Shown here piece after piece: positions 11,105 through 34,087 of a stretch of 64,000 nucleotides of DNA (the stretch's first letter is position 1; every line of letters begins with the position of its first letter). This stretch comes from Lamellibrachia satsuma (Eukaryota > Annelida > Polychaeta > Sabellida > Siboglinidae). Both the position numbers and the translations under genes were made by a program. The notes below the pieces were generated by a model. That model ran no database searches. It was not told the origin of the DNA and saw nothing but the letters and a program-made list of their open reading frames with translations. The stretch spans positions 10,167,500-10,231,499 of the forward strand of contig BSQZ01000001.1 in the NCBI GenBank assembly GCA_033239005.1. Direction: 5' to 3'.

Positions 11105-11931
11105 GCTAACCATAACACTAACCCTAAAGTGGTTTACAGAAGATATAATCATTCTTATAGGCACAGGTTGGTAGGAAAAGTGAACAGTTTGCTTGAAAAA
11201 AGGCAGACAGCAGTAGCAATCATGAACAGCATGGTACAGATCGGATGCCAAAATGGAAATTTGGTCAGAGAGAGCAGGTAGCCATTTTGTACTAGAACAT
11301 TCATAGTTGATATTTGTTATGTGGCCCAGTGCATTGGTAACATTGTTTAACAAATTTGGATAGAATATTGGTTGTGTCACAGCATTTGGAAGCATTGTGT
11401 ACTTCAGCATTTTTAAATCTGGCCGCAACGGGCATCTGGTCATATGATACCCCTTTATGGTGGCATATCCAAATCAACCCTTCGCCTTGTGTCTCATCAG
11501 GTAGAAGCATGAAAGAGGTCACATAAACAATAAAATTTGACAAGTCTGACACGTTGGAATTTACCCGAAATCCTGTTTAATGTGACAAATTATCAATTTT
11601 CTGACAAAATTACGCAATGTTTGGTTAAAAATCAAGCAATTATATAAATATTAATTTAAATAAACTCATTGGTATATTGAGAGACAATATGCAGGCTTCA
11701 TTGGTTCACAGTGCTCTAGAAATCTAGTGTACATAATCTATGATTTATGAAGAGTCAAAATCATGTGACTGGTTTTCAGCTAATATTACGGGCTAGGCAT
11801 TGTTTAGACTTGGCCGTCAAACAAATAATAATGACGTGACAAACTGGGGTGTTCCATAATATGTCTACATATACATCGTGCCTCAACTTGGTATCAAATT
11901 GGTCACTTTCTCAAAAAAAGCTTCTCTGTTT
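11105..11931. other. Unassigned sequence between hAT and MITE copy B
   Basis: Small minus-strand frames at 11102-11443 and 11301-11552 have no recognisable domain. No terminal repeats were found. Confidence 0.4.
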
Positions 11932-12332
11932 AAGACCACAGTTGACCTTCCTGTTTATTGTTTCACACAAATGTAGGGCATATTAAATTACGATATGTGA
12001 ATTTAAACAATTCATATGATGTGACATAAGTGCAATTGAACATGTTTGTTTGTAGAAGCTAATGGCTGTAAAATAGTGCGTTTTTTGAGAGTTTAACAGG
12101 CGGAGGGATTTATGGGAAATTTTCTGCTATGAGCCATGTGGGCACATGAATACATGGCTATTTTTGGTAAAAATTTACGAGCATTGCTCGTCGGGGCATT
12201 TTAAAAGAACTGGATGTATGTAATTTTGATAAAATAAACTTTTTTTCAGAATTTTGGATGGTCACGTTTTCTTATAATCAGACGAAACGTTAACATGGCC
12301 ACCAATGCAATTTTGTACAGTGGTCTTCTCCC
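11932..12332. mobile_element. MITE copy B (same family as 6222-6601)
   Basis: The left end aagaccacagt and right end acagtggtcttctccc correspond to the copy A termini with substitutions. Interior blocks align in the same order, with an extra stretch (about 12080-12190) absent from copy A. The left TIR is more degraded than in copy A. It is non-coding. Confidence 0.7.
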
Positions 12333-13118
12333 TTTAGTAGAATGCAAGACACAAATCTGTATCCTACTTTGGTTGCTCAAAAGACAACCAAGCAAGGATG
12401 ATATCAATATTGACAATACGTGTGTTTGTAACAGAATTATAAGAGCTACACATGTGTGATTATTCATCATAGTGGATAGTGCATTTAACTGAATTCTAAG
12501 GTAATTTTATATAGTTAGAGAAAATAATGGTTGCCATGGTGAAAATAAGAAGTGATTAATTAGATTATCGGCTCCATTTATCTCAGCATCTGCAATTTAG
12601 GTTGGTGGATCGGTGGGTCGATGGAACTTTGTTCGGCCGTTCATATAGCTGACTATATTTACAAAATTGCATAATGAATCAGTAACAAAATAATAGTGCA
12701 AATCTGGACATCGGCTAGAAACCCCCCAGGGCTTGTAACAGGACCACCTACGTTGAGGCAAAAAAGTTTAATTAGGTAGTTCATCATGCTGAAGGGTGCC
12801 TCTTGTGATTGTGTTCATGGTTTCTTCATTTCTCCGACCCTCATCGTAGGTGTAATCTGTGATAATATTTACCACCAAAGATGGTAATTTCTTGAGAAAA
12901 TCATAAAGCTTAATGGGTTTCAAGACTAATCTAGTCTGACTGAGCACTGACGTGTTAACCAATGAGACTGATAAGCGCATGCGCAGTGCTATGAAAATCG
13001 GGTAAACTTGACTATTGTGACGTACGTAATAACGGAGGCTGGCATACACAGAACCCATGCAGAGTCTCCAACAAACGTGTTATTTTGTCAGAAAGAGGAC
13101 TAGTTTAGTAAACAGGCA
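12333..13118. other. Unassigned sequence
   Basis: A minus-strand frame at 12768-13058 (96 codons) has no recognisable domain. No splice-supported exon was seen. Confidence 0.4.
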
Positions 13119-13777
13119 ATGACCATCCTCAGAAAGAAAGGTCATGATGACATGTACCCTGGCAGTGACCATCCACAGAAAGAAAGGTATGACAAGCAAC
13201 CTGGTAGTGACCATCCTCAGAAAGAAAGGTGTGACAAGCAGCCTGGCAGTGACCATTCACAGAAAGAAAGGTATGACAAGCAGCCTGGCAGTGACCATCC
13301 ACAGAAAGAGAGTTATGACAAGCAGCCTGGCAGTGACCATCCTCAGAAAGAAAGGTATGACAAGCAACCTGGCAGTGACCATCCTCACAAAGAAAGGTAT
13401 GACAAGCAACCTGGCAGTGACCATCCTCAGAAAGAAAGGTATGACAAGCAACCTGGCAGTGACCATCCTCAGAAAGAAAGGTATGACAAGCAACCTGGCA
13501 GTGACCATCCTCAGAAAGAAAGGTATGACAAGCAACCTGGTAGTGACCATCCACAGAAAGAAAGGTATGACAAGCAACCTGGCAGTGACCATCTTCAGAA
13601 AGAAAGGTATGACAAGCAACCTGGTAGTGACCATCCACAGAAAGAAAGGTATGACAAGCAACCTGGTAGTGACCATCTTCAGAAAGAAAGGTATGACAAG
13701 CAACCTGGTAGTGACCATCCTCAGAAAGAAAGGTATGACAAGCAACCTGGCAGTGACCATCCTCAGAAAGAAAGGTT
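13119..13777 (+). repeat. 42-bp minisatellite, about 16 copies, open in several frames
   Basis: The unit starts GGTATGACAAGCAACCTGGC and ends cctcagaaagaaa, with variable third-position-like changes (gg[c/t]ag, cc[t/a]cag, cttcag). Since 42 is a multiple of three, frames stay open on both strands; one + frame from 13119 reads a 14-residue repeat (RYDKQPGSDHPQKE) to a stop at 13814. No exon context, homologous domain or splice signal supports translation, so it is recorded as a repeat. Confidence 0.85.
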
Positions 13778-14215
13778 ACCTGCTATCAATTGTGCCTACT
13801 GTGAAGCTGATTGAGATATTTATGCCTATGTACATGGCAGGTGTGATAAGGTGCATGATGTCATTAACATCCATCTGTGGTTCATATTTTTAGCAGAGTA
13901 ATTTAATTAGAAGCATATCTGATGCCGGTTAGATGTCATTGGAGCTGGCTCATAAGCTAGGATGGATATATTGCCGTAAGATGGCGGTTTAGCAATTCTG
14001 TGCGTTGGAAGCACCCTAATCAAAATTTGTTTTGCAATCTAAGCACAGCTTATTTGTCTTGTTGACTACAATTGTTTCCTGCTCACGAAATAATAATGTC
14101 ATCTTTTGTAGCTCCGATATCCGCCTAGACAAGGGCTCATGATGCATTGCTCTATTATTACAGAAAATTTATGGCAATAGATAGTACATAGCCTGTATGT
14201 TTCCTTTATTGACCA
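13778..14215. other. Unassigned sequence
   Basis: No gene or repeat was recognised between the 42-bp array and the SINE. Confidence 0.4.
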
Positions 14216-14455
14216 CTACCATTGGCTCTGTGATTGTACGACTGGTGTTTTTCCATTTCTCCGTGTGTGAACTTTTACTTCCCCTGGCATAGACACCAGA
14301 TAGAAGGGACCAACAGCCTTTAGTGTCTCTTCGACACGGGCAAAGTGGGGTGAACGAAATTGGTGGCCAAGTTTTGAAATGGCCGCAGGTGTCCTTGAAC
14401 CCAGGTCATCTAAATTGACAGTGTGGCACGGCAACTGCCAAGCTACCACCCCATA
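14216..14455 (-). mobile_element. tRNA-derived SINE copy (minus)
   Basis: Read on minus, it begins with a tRNA-like head (ggggtggtagcttggcagttgc, then a B-box-like ggttcaaggacacc). It continues into the family body: ttcaccccactttgcccgtg, agagacactaaaggctgttg, gtcccttct, and ccaggggaagtaaaag. The body is shared with the copies at 28290, 43222, 45045 and 52440. Confidence 0.65.
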
Positions 14456-15433
14456 AATATGAGTTTACTTGTGTGATGCCATTTTGTAAAAAGCAACGTT
14501 GGACAGCAAATAAGTATTTATTTGTTGATGTATACGTTTCTTCAGGATAGGTTCAGAATTAGTTCTAATGATTTCATGATTGTATGTTGCCAGGTTGGCA
14601 TTGACATATATTGCACGGGGTGGATCCAACTTATTTGAAAAGGGGGTCCATGTTATTGTTTCCTGGCTGTTGAAGGTGTGAAATGACTGTACTTGTGTGT
14701 GCAAAGGGGGTTTCCCCCTACCCACCCATTGCACATTTCTTTGGGCAAAACACTTGAAAAGGTGCAATTTGGTGACACTTATAATCTGGTTATCAGCCGG
14801 ATTCAGCCAAATGTATATATTTGGGGGCCACAAAAGGGGGTCTGGATCTTGCTCTTGGATCCACCCAGGCTGCTATTTGCTGCCAGTCTATAAAACACCC
14901 TACAACTCCATTGTTAGCTGCAGTATTTCCTACAATATGTGTGGGAAGCACAGAGAAAGTAACCTTTGTTTTATGTCTTCTTGTAGATGAATATTCCTCG
15001 TTCGCAAATGCCAAGGGCTTAATCAGGCCTGTTGTGTGCAATTTAAAAGTCTTGCTTGACTAGCACCGTGATGTTTGTTTTACTGTCTATTCCCTTGACT
15101 AGCACAGTGACGTTTGTTTTACTGTCTATTCCCGTGACTAGCATAAGATATCCCGCTGCCCTGACAGCGTTAAGGCTTGCACAGCAAGACGCGCCTATGT
15201 CTGGCTAGTGAAAGGCGGAAATATGCAGTAGTGCAATATCATTTAAATTGTGAAGTTCATCCCACCAGAAGGGTAATGCCAGATCCCCAGGTGGCACTCT
15301 ACGTGGGAGGATTGCTCACCATAGGTGTCTAACCTAATCCTGATATGAAAGCGAGCAGCTCCAGCCTTCACAACACCGTCTATGACGTACACAGTGATTA
15401 GACATGACAAGTTATCACCGGCTATTGGAGCAA

Positions 15434-15465
<32 letters not shown>

Positions 15466-16277
15466 ATGAGTTCTAAGGCGGTGTACAAGATCATCCCTGC
15501 ATGAGATGTTTTCCTATGGTGCGGTTTAATTAGGATCTGGCAGGGAGCTTGTGGAGAAATCATCCGAGTGGCTAAACCGTGTCTGCCGTGGCTGTGTCCG
15601 ATATCTTGGCAGTGTCTTTGAAGTGACAGTGTTACATTTCTGTCTGTTGATTGTTGCCCCTTGTCAGTTCTTGTTTGGCCTTCCTTGCTCTTAATGATGG
15701 GTCATGTGTGATTTAAGTGTGATATTTGATGTTTATTCCTCATCATGCTAATTCAAAGTCCCTGACATAATAGACCAACCTAATGAGACCATCCTGTCAC
15801 AAGTGCCCAGACCTATTGTCTAGAAACCATGATCCATAAAGCTAAGAATGACCCGTAAAACTATCCAACGCATAGAACTATCCATGACCCATAAACGTAA
15901 ACATGGCCGGGTAAATTGTGAATAGATTCATCAGACTAGTTTATATTGTAATATATTAATCTTTTTTGTTTTTTCTCACATTTAATTTTACTATCTTTCA
16001 TTGTGACAGCTGAAAGTGTCAAAATGCTATAAAGAAAAAGTTAAATTAACGGTGAAAACAACGAAATGTGTGGCCCATTAACCAAACTATGAACATAGTG
16101 TAAATATTAATTCTTCCATTGGAACCAATGATAAGATGATTTTTTGTTTGTCTTGTCGTCAACCTGCAATGGTATTTTTGTCAAATGCTACAATTTTGTT
16201 TCCGTGAAACTCAACGTAGAAATAGTTATCACTAAATCAAACTGAATTCTGTATTCATGCATAAGGGAGGCCTCCAT
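14456..16277. other. Unassigned sequence with short repeats
   Basis: A 44-bp unit (…ttgactagcac.gtga.gtttgttttactg…) is duplicated at about 15054-15140. A (CTGT)n run occurs at about 15431-15463. Several overlapping short frames at 14465-15063 and 15243-15563 show no domain or splice context. Confidence 0.45.
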
Positions 16278-17655
16278 AACTTACTTACTTACTTACTTAA
16301 TCCTCTTGGCCCCTTCAGGAGCATAGGGCGTCAACCATGTTTCTCCACCTCACTCTCTTCTCGGCTATAGCTTTGGCCTCTTGCCAGGTGACCCCCACTT
16401 TATAAAGATCTTGTAGTGTGGAGCCTCTCTAGTTGATTTTTGGCCTTCCTTGTCTTCTCTTTCCTTGTGGGTTATAGTCCAGTGCTTGTTTGGTTGTATT
16501 TGTTGGATCTTTTCTGAGTGTGTGGCCAATCCAGCTCCATTTTCTCCTCTTGATTGTAGTGCTTATTTCTTCCTGTTTGGTTTTCTTTCAGAGGTCTTTA
16601 TTTGATATTTTGTTAGGCCACCATACCTTAAGGATGTATCGGAGGCGACTGTTGATGAAGACTTGGAGTTTGTTGTTGAGAGAGACTGAGTAGTTTTCCA
16701 CGTTTCACAGCCATAGAGAAGAACTGGTGTAACTTTGGTGTTGAAAATGCGGATCTTAGTGTTTATGGATAGTTGGGAAGAGAGCCATACAGGGCGTAGG
16801 GTTCTGAAGGCATGGCGAGCTTTATTGATGCGTAGCTCCACATCTTTGTCAGCTCCACCATTTGTACTGATGTTGCTCCCGGGGTAGATGAAGTCTTGTA
16901 CTTCCTCAGCGGTACCACTTTCTAGTGAGATGGGTTCGGAGGATCTGCTGTTGACTTTCATCACCTTTGTCTTTCCCACATTGATCTTAAGACCCAGTTG
17001 GCTGCTTTTTTCTTGAAGCCTTTCTGTGTTTTGTTGCATGTGTTTATGGGTTTCTGAGAGTAGTGCTAGATCATCTGCAAAATCCAAGTCTTCTAGTTGT
17101 GAGAACAAATTCCACTGGATCCCAGTACGATGGTGTTCTGTGGATGTTTTCATTGTCCAGTCTATGGCTATCAGAAAGAGCAGTGGAAATAGCAAGCAGC
17201 CCTGTCGTACTCCAGTTCCAATCTGGAAGCCTTCTGAAACTTGTCCATTAAAGATGACATGACCAGTGAAACCTTCGTACATGTTCTTTATTAGGGTTAC
17301 AAATTTTGTGGGTAAACCATAGTGCCTCAGGAACTTCCATAGAACTGTCCTATCTATAGTATCAAATGCTTTTTCGAAGTCCACAAAATTTATGTAAAGG
17401 GAGCTCTGCCATTCAATGCATTGTTCAACAATAATCCTGAGTGTAGCAATGTGGTCTGTGCAGGATTTATCCTTTCTAAAGCCAGCTTGTTCCTTTCTTA
17501 GCTTCTTGTCAACTGTTTCTTGTATCCTATCCAGGATGATACGGCAGAGAATTTTACTGGGCACTGATAGAAGCATGATCCCTCTCCAGTTCTTACATTC
17601 ACTGAGGTTGCCTTTCTTGGGGATTGTAACTAGCATACCTGTCTTCCATGCATAA
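16278..17655 (-). mobile_element. RTE-type LINE, 5'-truncated
   Basis: The main frame (17636-16563, minus) is a reverse transcriptase: PKKGNLSECKNWRGIMLLSV near the start, NFVDFEKAFDTIDR around residues 83-95, GVRQGC near 142-147, and the catalytic FADD at about 186-189 in place of the common YADD. A shift near 16690 throws the C-terminal part out of frame, but the conserved tail is readable to about 16310. The 3' end on minus is a short tandem (TAAG)n tail at 16278-16298, as RTE elements have. The apurinic endonuclease half is missing beyond about 17655. Confidence 0.85.
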
Positions 17656-18440
17656 CTGGTACACCCATATGCTGCCAGTCAGCCTGCAACTAGTCTGAAC
17701 TGCACATAAGTTAATTATAGTCCACAAACATGCCCATTTAACTGTTTTTTTCAGGGTTAAAGAAATGCAATGAGGCCTGGGTACCATCTCAAAATCTACA
17801 GCACTTTATGCCTCTACGGTGGACCCAGAAGTAAAGTAACATCTGCCCTAATAACCATGGACTTTGTAACCTAAAACTGTAACCTAATGCCAGAGTGCAC
17901 AGCAGTTATATGACTGGCAGGTAATTACTTGGTTGTGTGACAGAGAAATGTGCATTGGTAGGTCAGTAGGTTGTGCGACAAAGACACTGCAGGCGGAAAC
18001 TGCTGATTAGGGTTGAGATTAATTGTACCGTTGTGGTGTGAGGCTGATGGGTGTACACCTCCTTCTGGTTGTACTAGCTAGGCCTGAAACACTACCCACG
18101 TTGGGTGCTGCGTGGTGATTGGTGGAGCGTGGTACACTCACGGCACTGTGCAGGTGTGCTGCTTGTTTATAATTGCTACCAGGATGTTGGGGATTATGTG
18201 AGACGGTCCCGACAAAGACTGCTGCCCTACACCAGTCTCTTATTCAGTACAGTTCGTAGGAGGCAGTTGCTGCGTGCGGTTCAGTGATAGCTTCAGTGTC
18301 TTTGCCGAGGTAACTCCAAAGGTTCCAAGGCCATATCTTCTTGGAATTAAGCCAACACTGCGTGTGACATATCTACCCACCTGGTGTGTTTACAAAACAC
18401 TAATTCTTTGGTGTTGAGCTGTGTCAGTCAGATTTAATTA
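17656..18440. other. Unassigned sequence upstream of GRAMD1
   Basis: A 60-codon + frame at 18105-18287 has no recognisable domain. The interval could hold a 5' untranslated region or distal promoter of the gene that starts at 18538, but no splice pair was found. Confidence 0.35.
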
Positions 18441-18443
18441 CCT

Positions 18444-18485
18444 CACATGTGCAGCCCACATGTGGTGACGTAAGGATATATATTA
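18444..18485 (+). promoter_or_regulatory. Candidate promoter block for the short GRAMD1 transcript
   Basis: Two identical palindromic E-boxes, CACATGTG at 18444-18451 and 18457-18464, are followed by TGACGTAA (CRE/ATF-like, 18466-18473) and a TATA-like gatatatatta at 18475-18485. That spacing would put a start near 18510-18515, about 25 bp before the ATG at 18538. This is motif reading only; no transcript evidence is available. Confidence 0.4.
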
Positions 18486-18537
18486 GATGACAGTATCCGT
18501 GTTCTAGTAAAGTGACGCTTGGATCATAGTCACTAGC

Positions 18538-30657
<12,120 letters not shown>

Positions 30658-33520
30658 CGCATGCTGCGCGTGTGTGCACTGACAGTCAACACGCACGTGT
30701 TTACAGAACATGCATATTCTATGATGTCTTGTGCGTTGGAAGCTGCAAGTCTGTCCATCAGCAGACATGATCAGGCTTGGGATTTCAGCATCACAGACGT
30801 GAGAAGGCAATGTCCAGGCACCGTGGGTTGCACCGTGAAATGTAGTGCAGGTAGAAGTCACATATCAATGCATGAGTTGTGCCACAATGGATGCTGTGAA
30901 TTGAATACAAAGCACAATAATGTCTGTAGAGGTCCATGGGTGTCAACAGTCAAAGCTGCGTAAAAATCTCAAAGTAAGCAGCTGTCAACTTTGCGTTGAA
31001 GATACATTGCTCAGCCAGTTTTGCCAGAAGTACGACTAGGATATCATATTATTTATATTTAATTATTAGGCTACATTCGTCTGTTTGCACATCGGAGTAC
31101 TGCTCTCTTAGACTTAGTCACAGGGTGATGTCCGGATATTTATTTTGTGTTGTAACTGGTGGCGGTCACACAGATGTGTGGATATAAGAAAAGGCAATGC
31201 CACCTTCATGGCTACCACTGCTCAGATGACAAAGTTTGTAACATTACAAGACTAGAATGTCTGGTTCAATTACGTAATGTTGCTAGACCAGAATGGTTCA
31301 ATTACGTTCTTTTCCATTACTTGGCACATTCTCCCAACTACAGTCTGAAAGCTGGAATTCAGGACCTCACCGGACTAGCTAGCCATTTCTTGATACCACA
31401 TGCAGTATTGACCGGGAGCGGTCAGGGTGGTCACTGCCAGAGAGGATGTCTTCATCAGTGTCTCTCCTAGGAGAGGAGATTGGACAGCTGCTCCATTGAT
31501 GAGGGCCAAGTTCTTGAAAGTTACGGTAGACCTTTGCAGAGACATTGTGACACAGCAGCACTAGTTTACTTCTGATGATTCCTGTCTTGATGTCATTGTC
31601 ACATACTGTGGGCCTTATCCTGTCCAAGTGCCAAACTTGGCCAATTGTTTGGACACTTCTTTATGTCACGGATGCGGGCATCTGTGTAGCAAGATGTACA
31701 TAATGCTTCACATGTATAATATATATCTTGATATGTGGCTCTCATGTAGGTATCTTGGCACAAGTTGCTATGTAACATTTCTGTTGATTCATCGCTATAC
31801 ATTGCAGTTTTTTAAGTGATAACCATGTACACTGACCATCTAATGGACACCTTCATTCTTTATTTGTAATCTTTCATAAACTATAATCGAGCTAGCGTAT
31901 GTTTGTTCACGTTTTCCTCCTAGACGGCTTGCACCTCGGGAGCCAAACTTTCAGGGATTAATTAACGACTCCGTGAATGAAACGTAACGCCTTTATTTTG
32001 TCGAAATACCCCATATATCAAGGTTTCTTGGTAAATCAAATGTTCGCTACGTAAAACGTTAACTTCAAACAATCGCAGAAACCACGTGCACTTGCGTGCG
32101 TTGAATACTTCAGTACATAAACCGTTTGAAAATACGTAGCACCATCTGGGCAGTTTATATTAATTACAGTAGACAGCACACACCCACGTATTGTGACCTC
32201 GGGCCAATACATAATAAAAAGATATGCTACTATTCTACACCCAACGCAAGTATCCATGGGTCTTAATTCACGTGACCTTCAACATTTTGAACACGAGTAT
32301 TGCATCACGTGCGTGATGCAGTTGTTTCTGTTAATTGATGTTCCCTTAAATAATCTGATGGAATGTTGGCCTGAGGCATTTCGTAAACATTGCTATCATG
32401 ACTGTCCCATCTTGGGGACGGGCATTTTTGCTAGTGTATACAATATTAGTGTGTAGCATTTGTGACCATGAATGATTCTTTTGAGTTTCCGGCAGCCCAG
32501 GTGAAACCCACTCAACATTCATGTTTTGTTTCTGTTTATATTACACACATTTCCATTGCTGCCGATTGGTAATAAGAATTGTGAGCATGGCAGCGGCTAA
32601 CACTATGGAACTTTGTTTGCATACAATGTGTTTATTTGACAAAACAATGCTATCATTATACTCCTAACCTGGACGATACAAACATATTTGCCCCGGACCT
32701 GCTTGCATCGGAAATTTTGTTTTGTTGCGTGGCAAATACCGAGACATCCCATGGTGCATGGGCACAGATATCTGCCGCCTATTTTTAAGTGCAATGCTTT
32801 GAAAAGAACAGTCTTGTGTTCAGACGTCACTGCCAGAATTTGCTAGCGCTTATCATCTTGATAAGAATGACGGAGCCATCTGCTTATTTATTCCAGGATA
32901 ACAAATGAATGGGAATCAATGCTGTTGCCAGTTGAGGCAGTGCAGCACTCTTGTTACTCTGCATACTGAAGTGCCATTTCAGTGATAGCTCCGTACTTAT
33001 TACAGGCTTTCTTTTGAGTCGTATTTATAAGTCGGGTGCAAGACAGGGGATGAGGAGCCATCTGACAATGATGTTAATTACTACACAATGAGCTGGCTCA
33101 TTCCGATGCATTGTTAGTAATGTGTAACTTTTTTCCTCTCATGTATGCTGATATATTTCTTTAATGTTTATTAATTTCTTCATACATTCCTGGGCATGAC
33201 AAACGCGACGCCGCGTCAGACTCGTGCAGGCATTAATGTCACACTGCTATTGTTTTGTTCACACATTGTCTCGACTGTCATTGCTGTAGTATTCATTGTA
33301 TATCGTAAGAATAAAATACATTCGATAAGAAGCACTGGTGTTTGTCAGCATTTATTATGCAAGAACATATGTTACTGTAACAATCTGTGTTATGTAACTT
33401 ATGCCGCAGTTTCAGCACACTTCAGCCACTTTCAACTGCAAGTTCTCGTCACTGACTGCAATCACTTCACAAGTGCACTGGACGCACTTCTCATGAAGCA
33501 ATCTACTGATATTCACTGTG
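30658..33520. other. GRAMD1 3' untranslated/intergenic region
   Basis: No further coding was recognised. AATAAA hexamers on + occur at 32213 and 33310, either of which could serve GRAMD1 if it has a long 3' UTR. On the minus strand an AATAAA (33351-33356) could serve the convergent ZNHIT2 gene. Short open frames here show no domains. Confidence 0.4.
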
Positions 33521-33912
33521 CACCACTGGTACTTCACTGTATGCCAGTTGCACTTGCATGGCATTTATCCTGCTTAACATTATATCACCTCTCTCATTAG
33601 CACCACTGGTACTTCACTGTATGCCAGTTGCACTTGCATGGCATTTATCCTGCTTAACATTATATCACCTCTCTCATTAGCACCACTGGTACTTCACTGT
33701 ATGCCAGTTGCACTTGCATGGCATTTATCCTGCTTAACATTATATCACCTCTCTCATTAGCACCACTGGTACTTCACTGTATGCCAGTTGCACTTGCATG
33801 GCATTTATCCTGCTTAACATTATATCACCTCTCTCATTAGCACCACTCTGTATGCCACTTGCACTTGCATGGCATTTATCCTGCTTAACATTATATCACC
33901 TCTCTCATTAGC
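33521..33912 (-). repeat. 80-bp tandem repeat, 5 copies
   Basis: Copies start at 33521, 33601, 33681, 33761 and 33841. The first four are essentially identical; the last lacks about 8 bp near its start (caccactctgtatgccact). It lies about 175 bp past the ZNHIT2 stop codon and may be in its 3' UTR. Confidence 0.92.
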
Positions 33913-34087
33913 ATCATGTGAACGTACAACACTGCCACACACGTGCACATGCATACAGTCTTGCATGTGCACGCACAATGCCACCATCATACAGCTTACA
34001 ATGCAGCATCATGATAGACATTTCACACACCGCAATGGTAAAGAGAATATCCAGCAATGTGTCATGTGAAACTCGTATCAGTCTGTG

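Noticed and set aside
12534..12552. X-box candidate gttgccatggtgaaa
   Set aside because: The second half-site does not match RGYAAC and no gene start is nearby.
17026..17655. Plus-strand frames of 62-79 codons
   Set aside because: They are antisense shadows of the RTE-type LINE.
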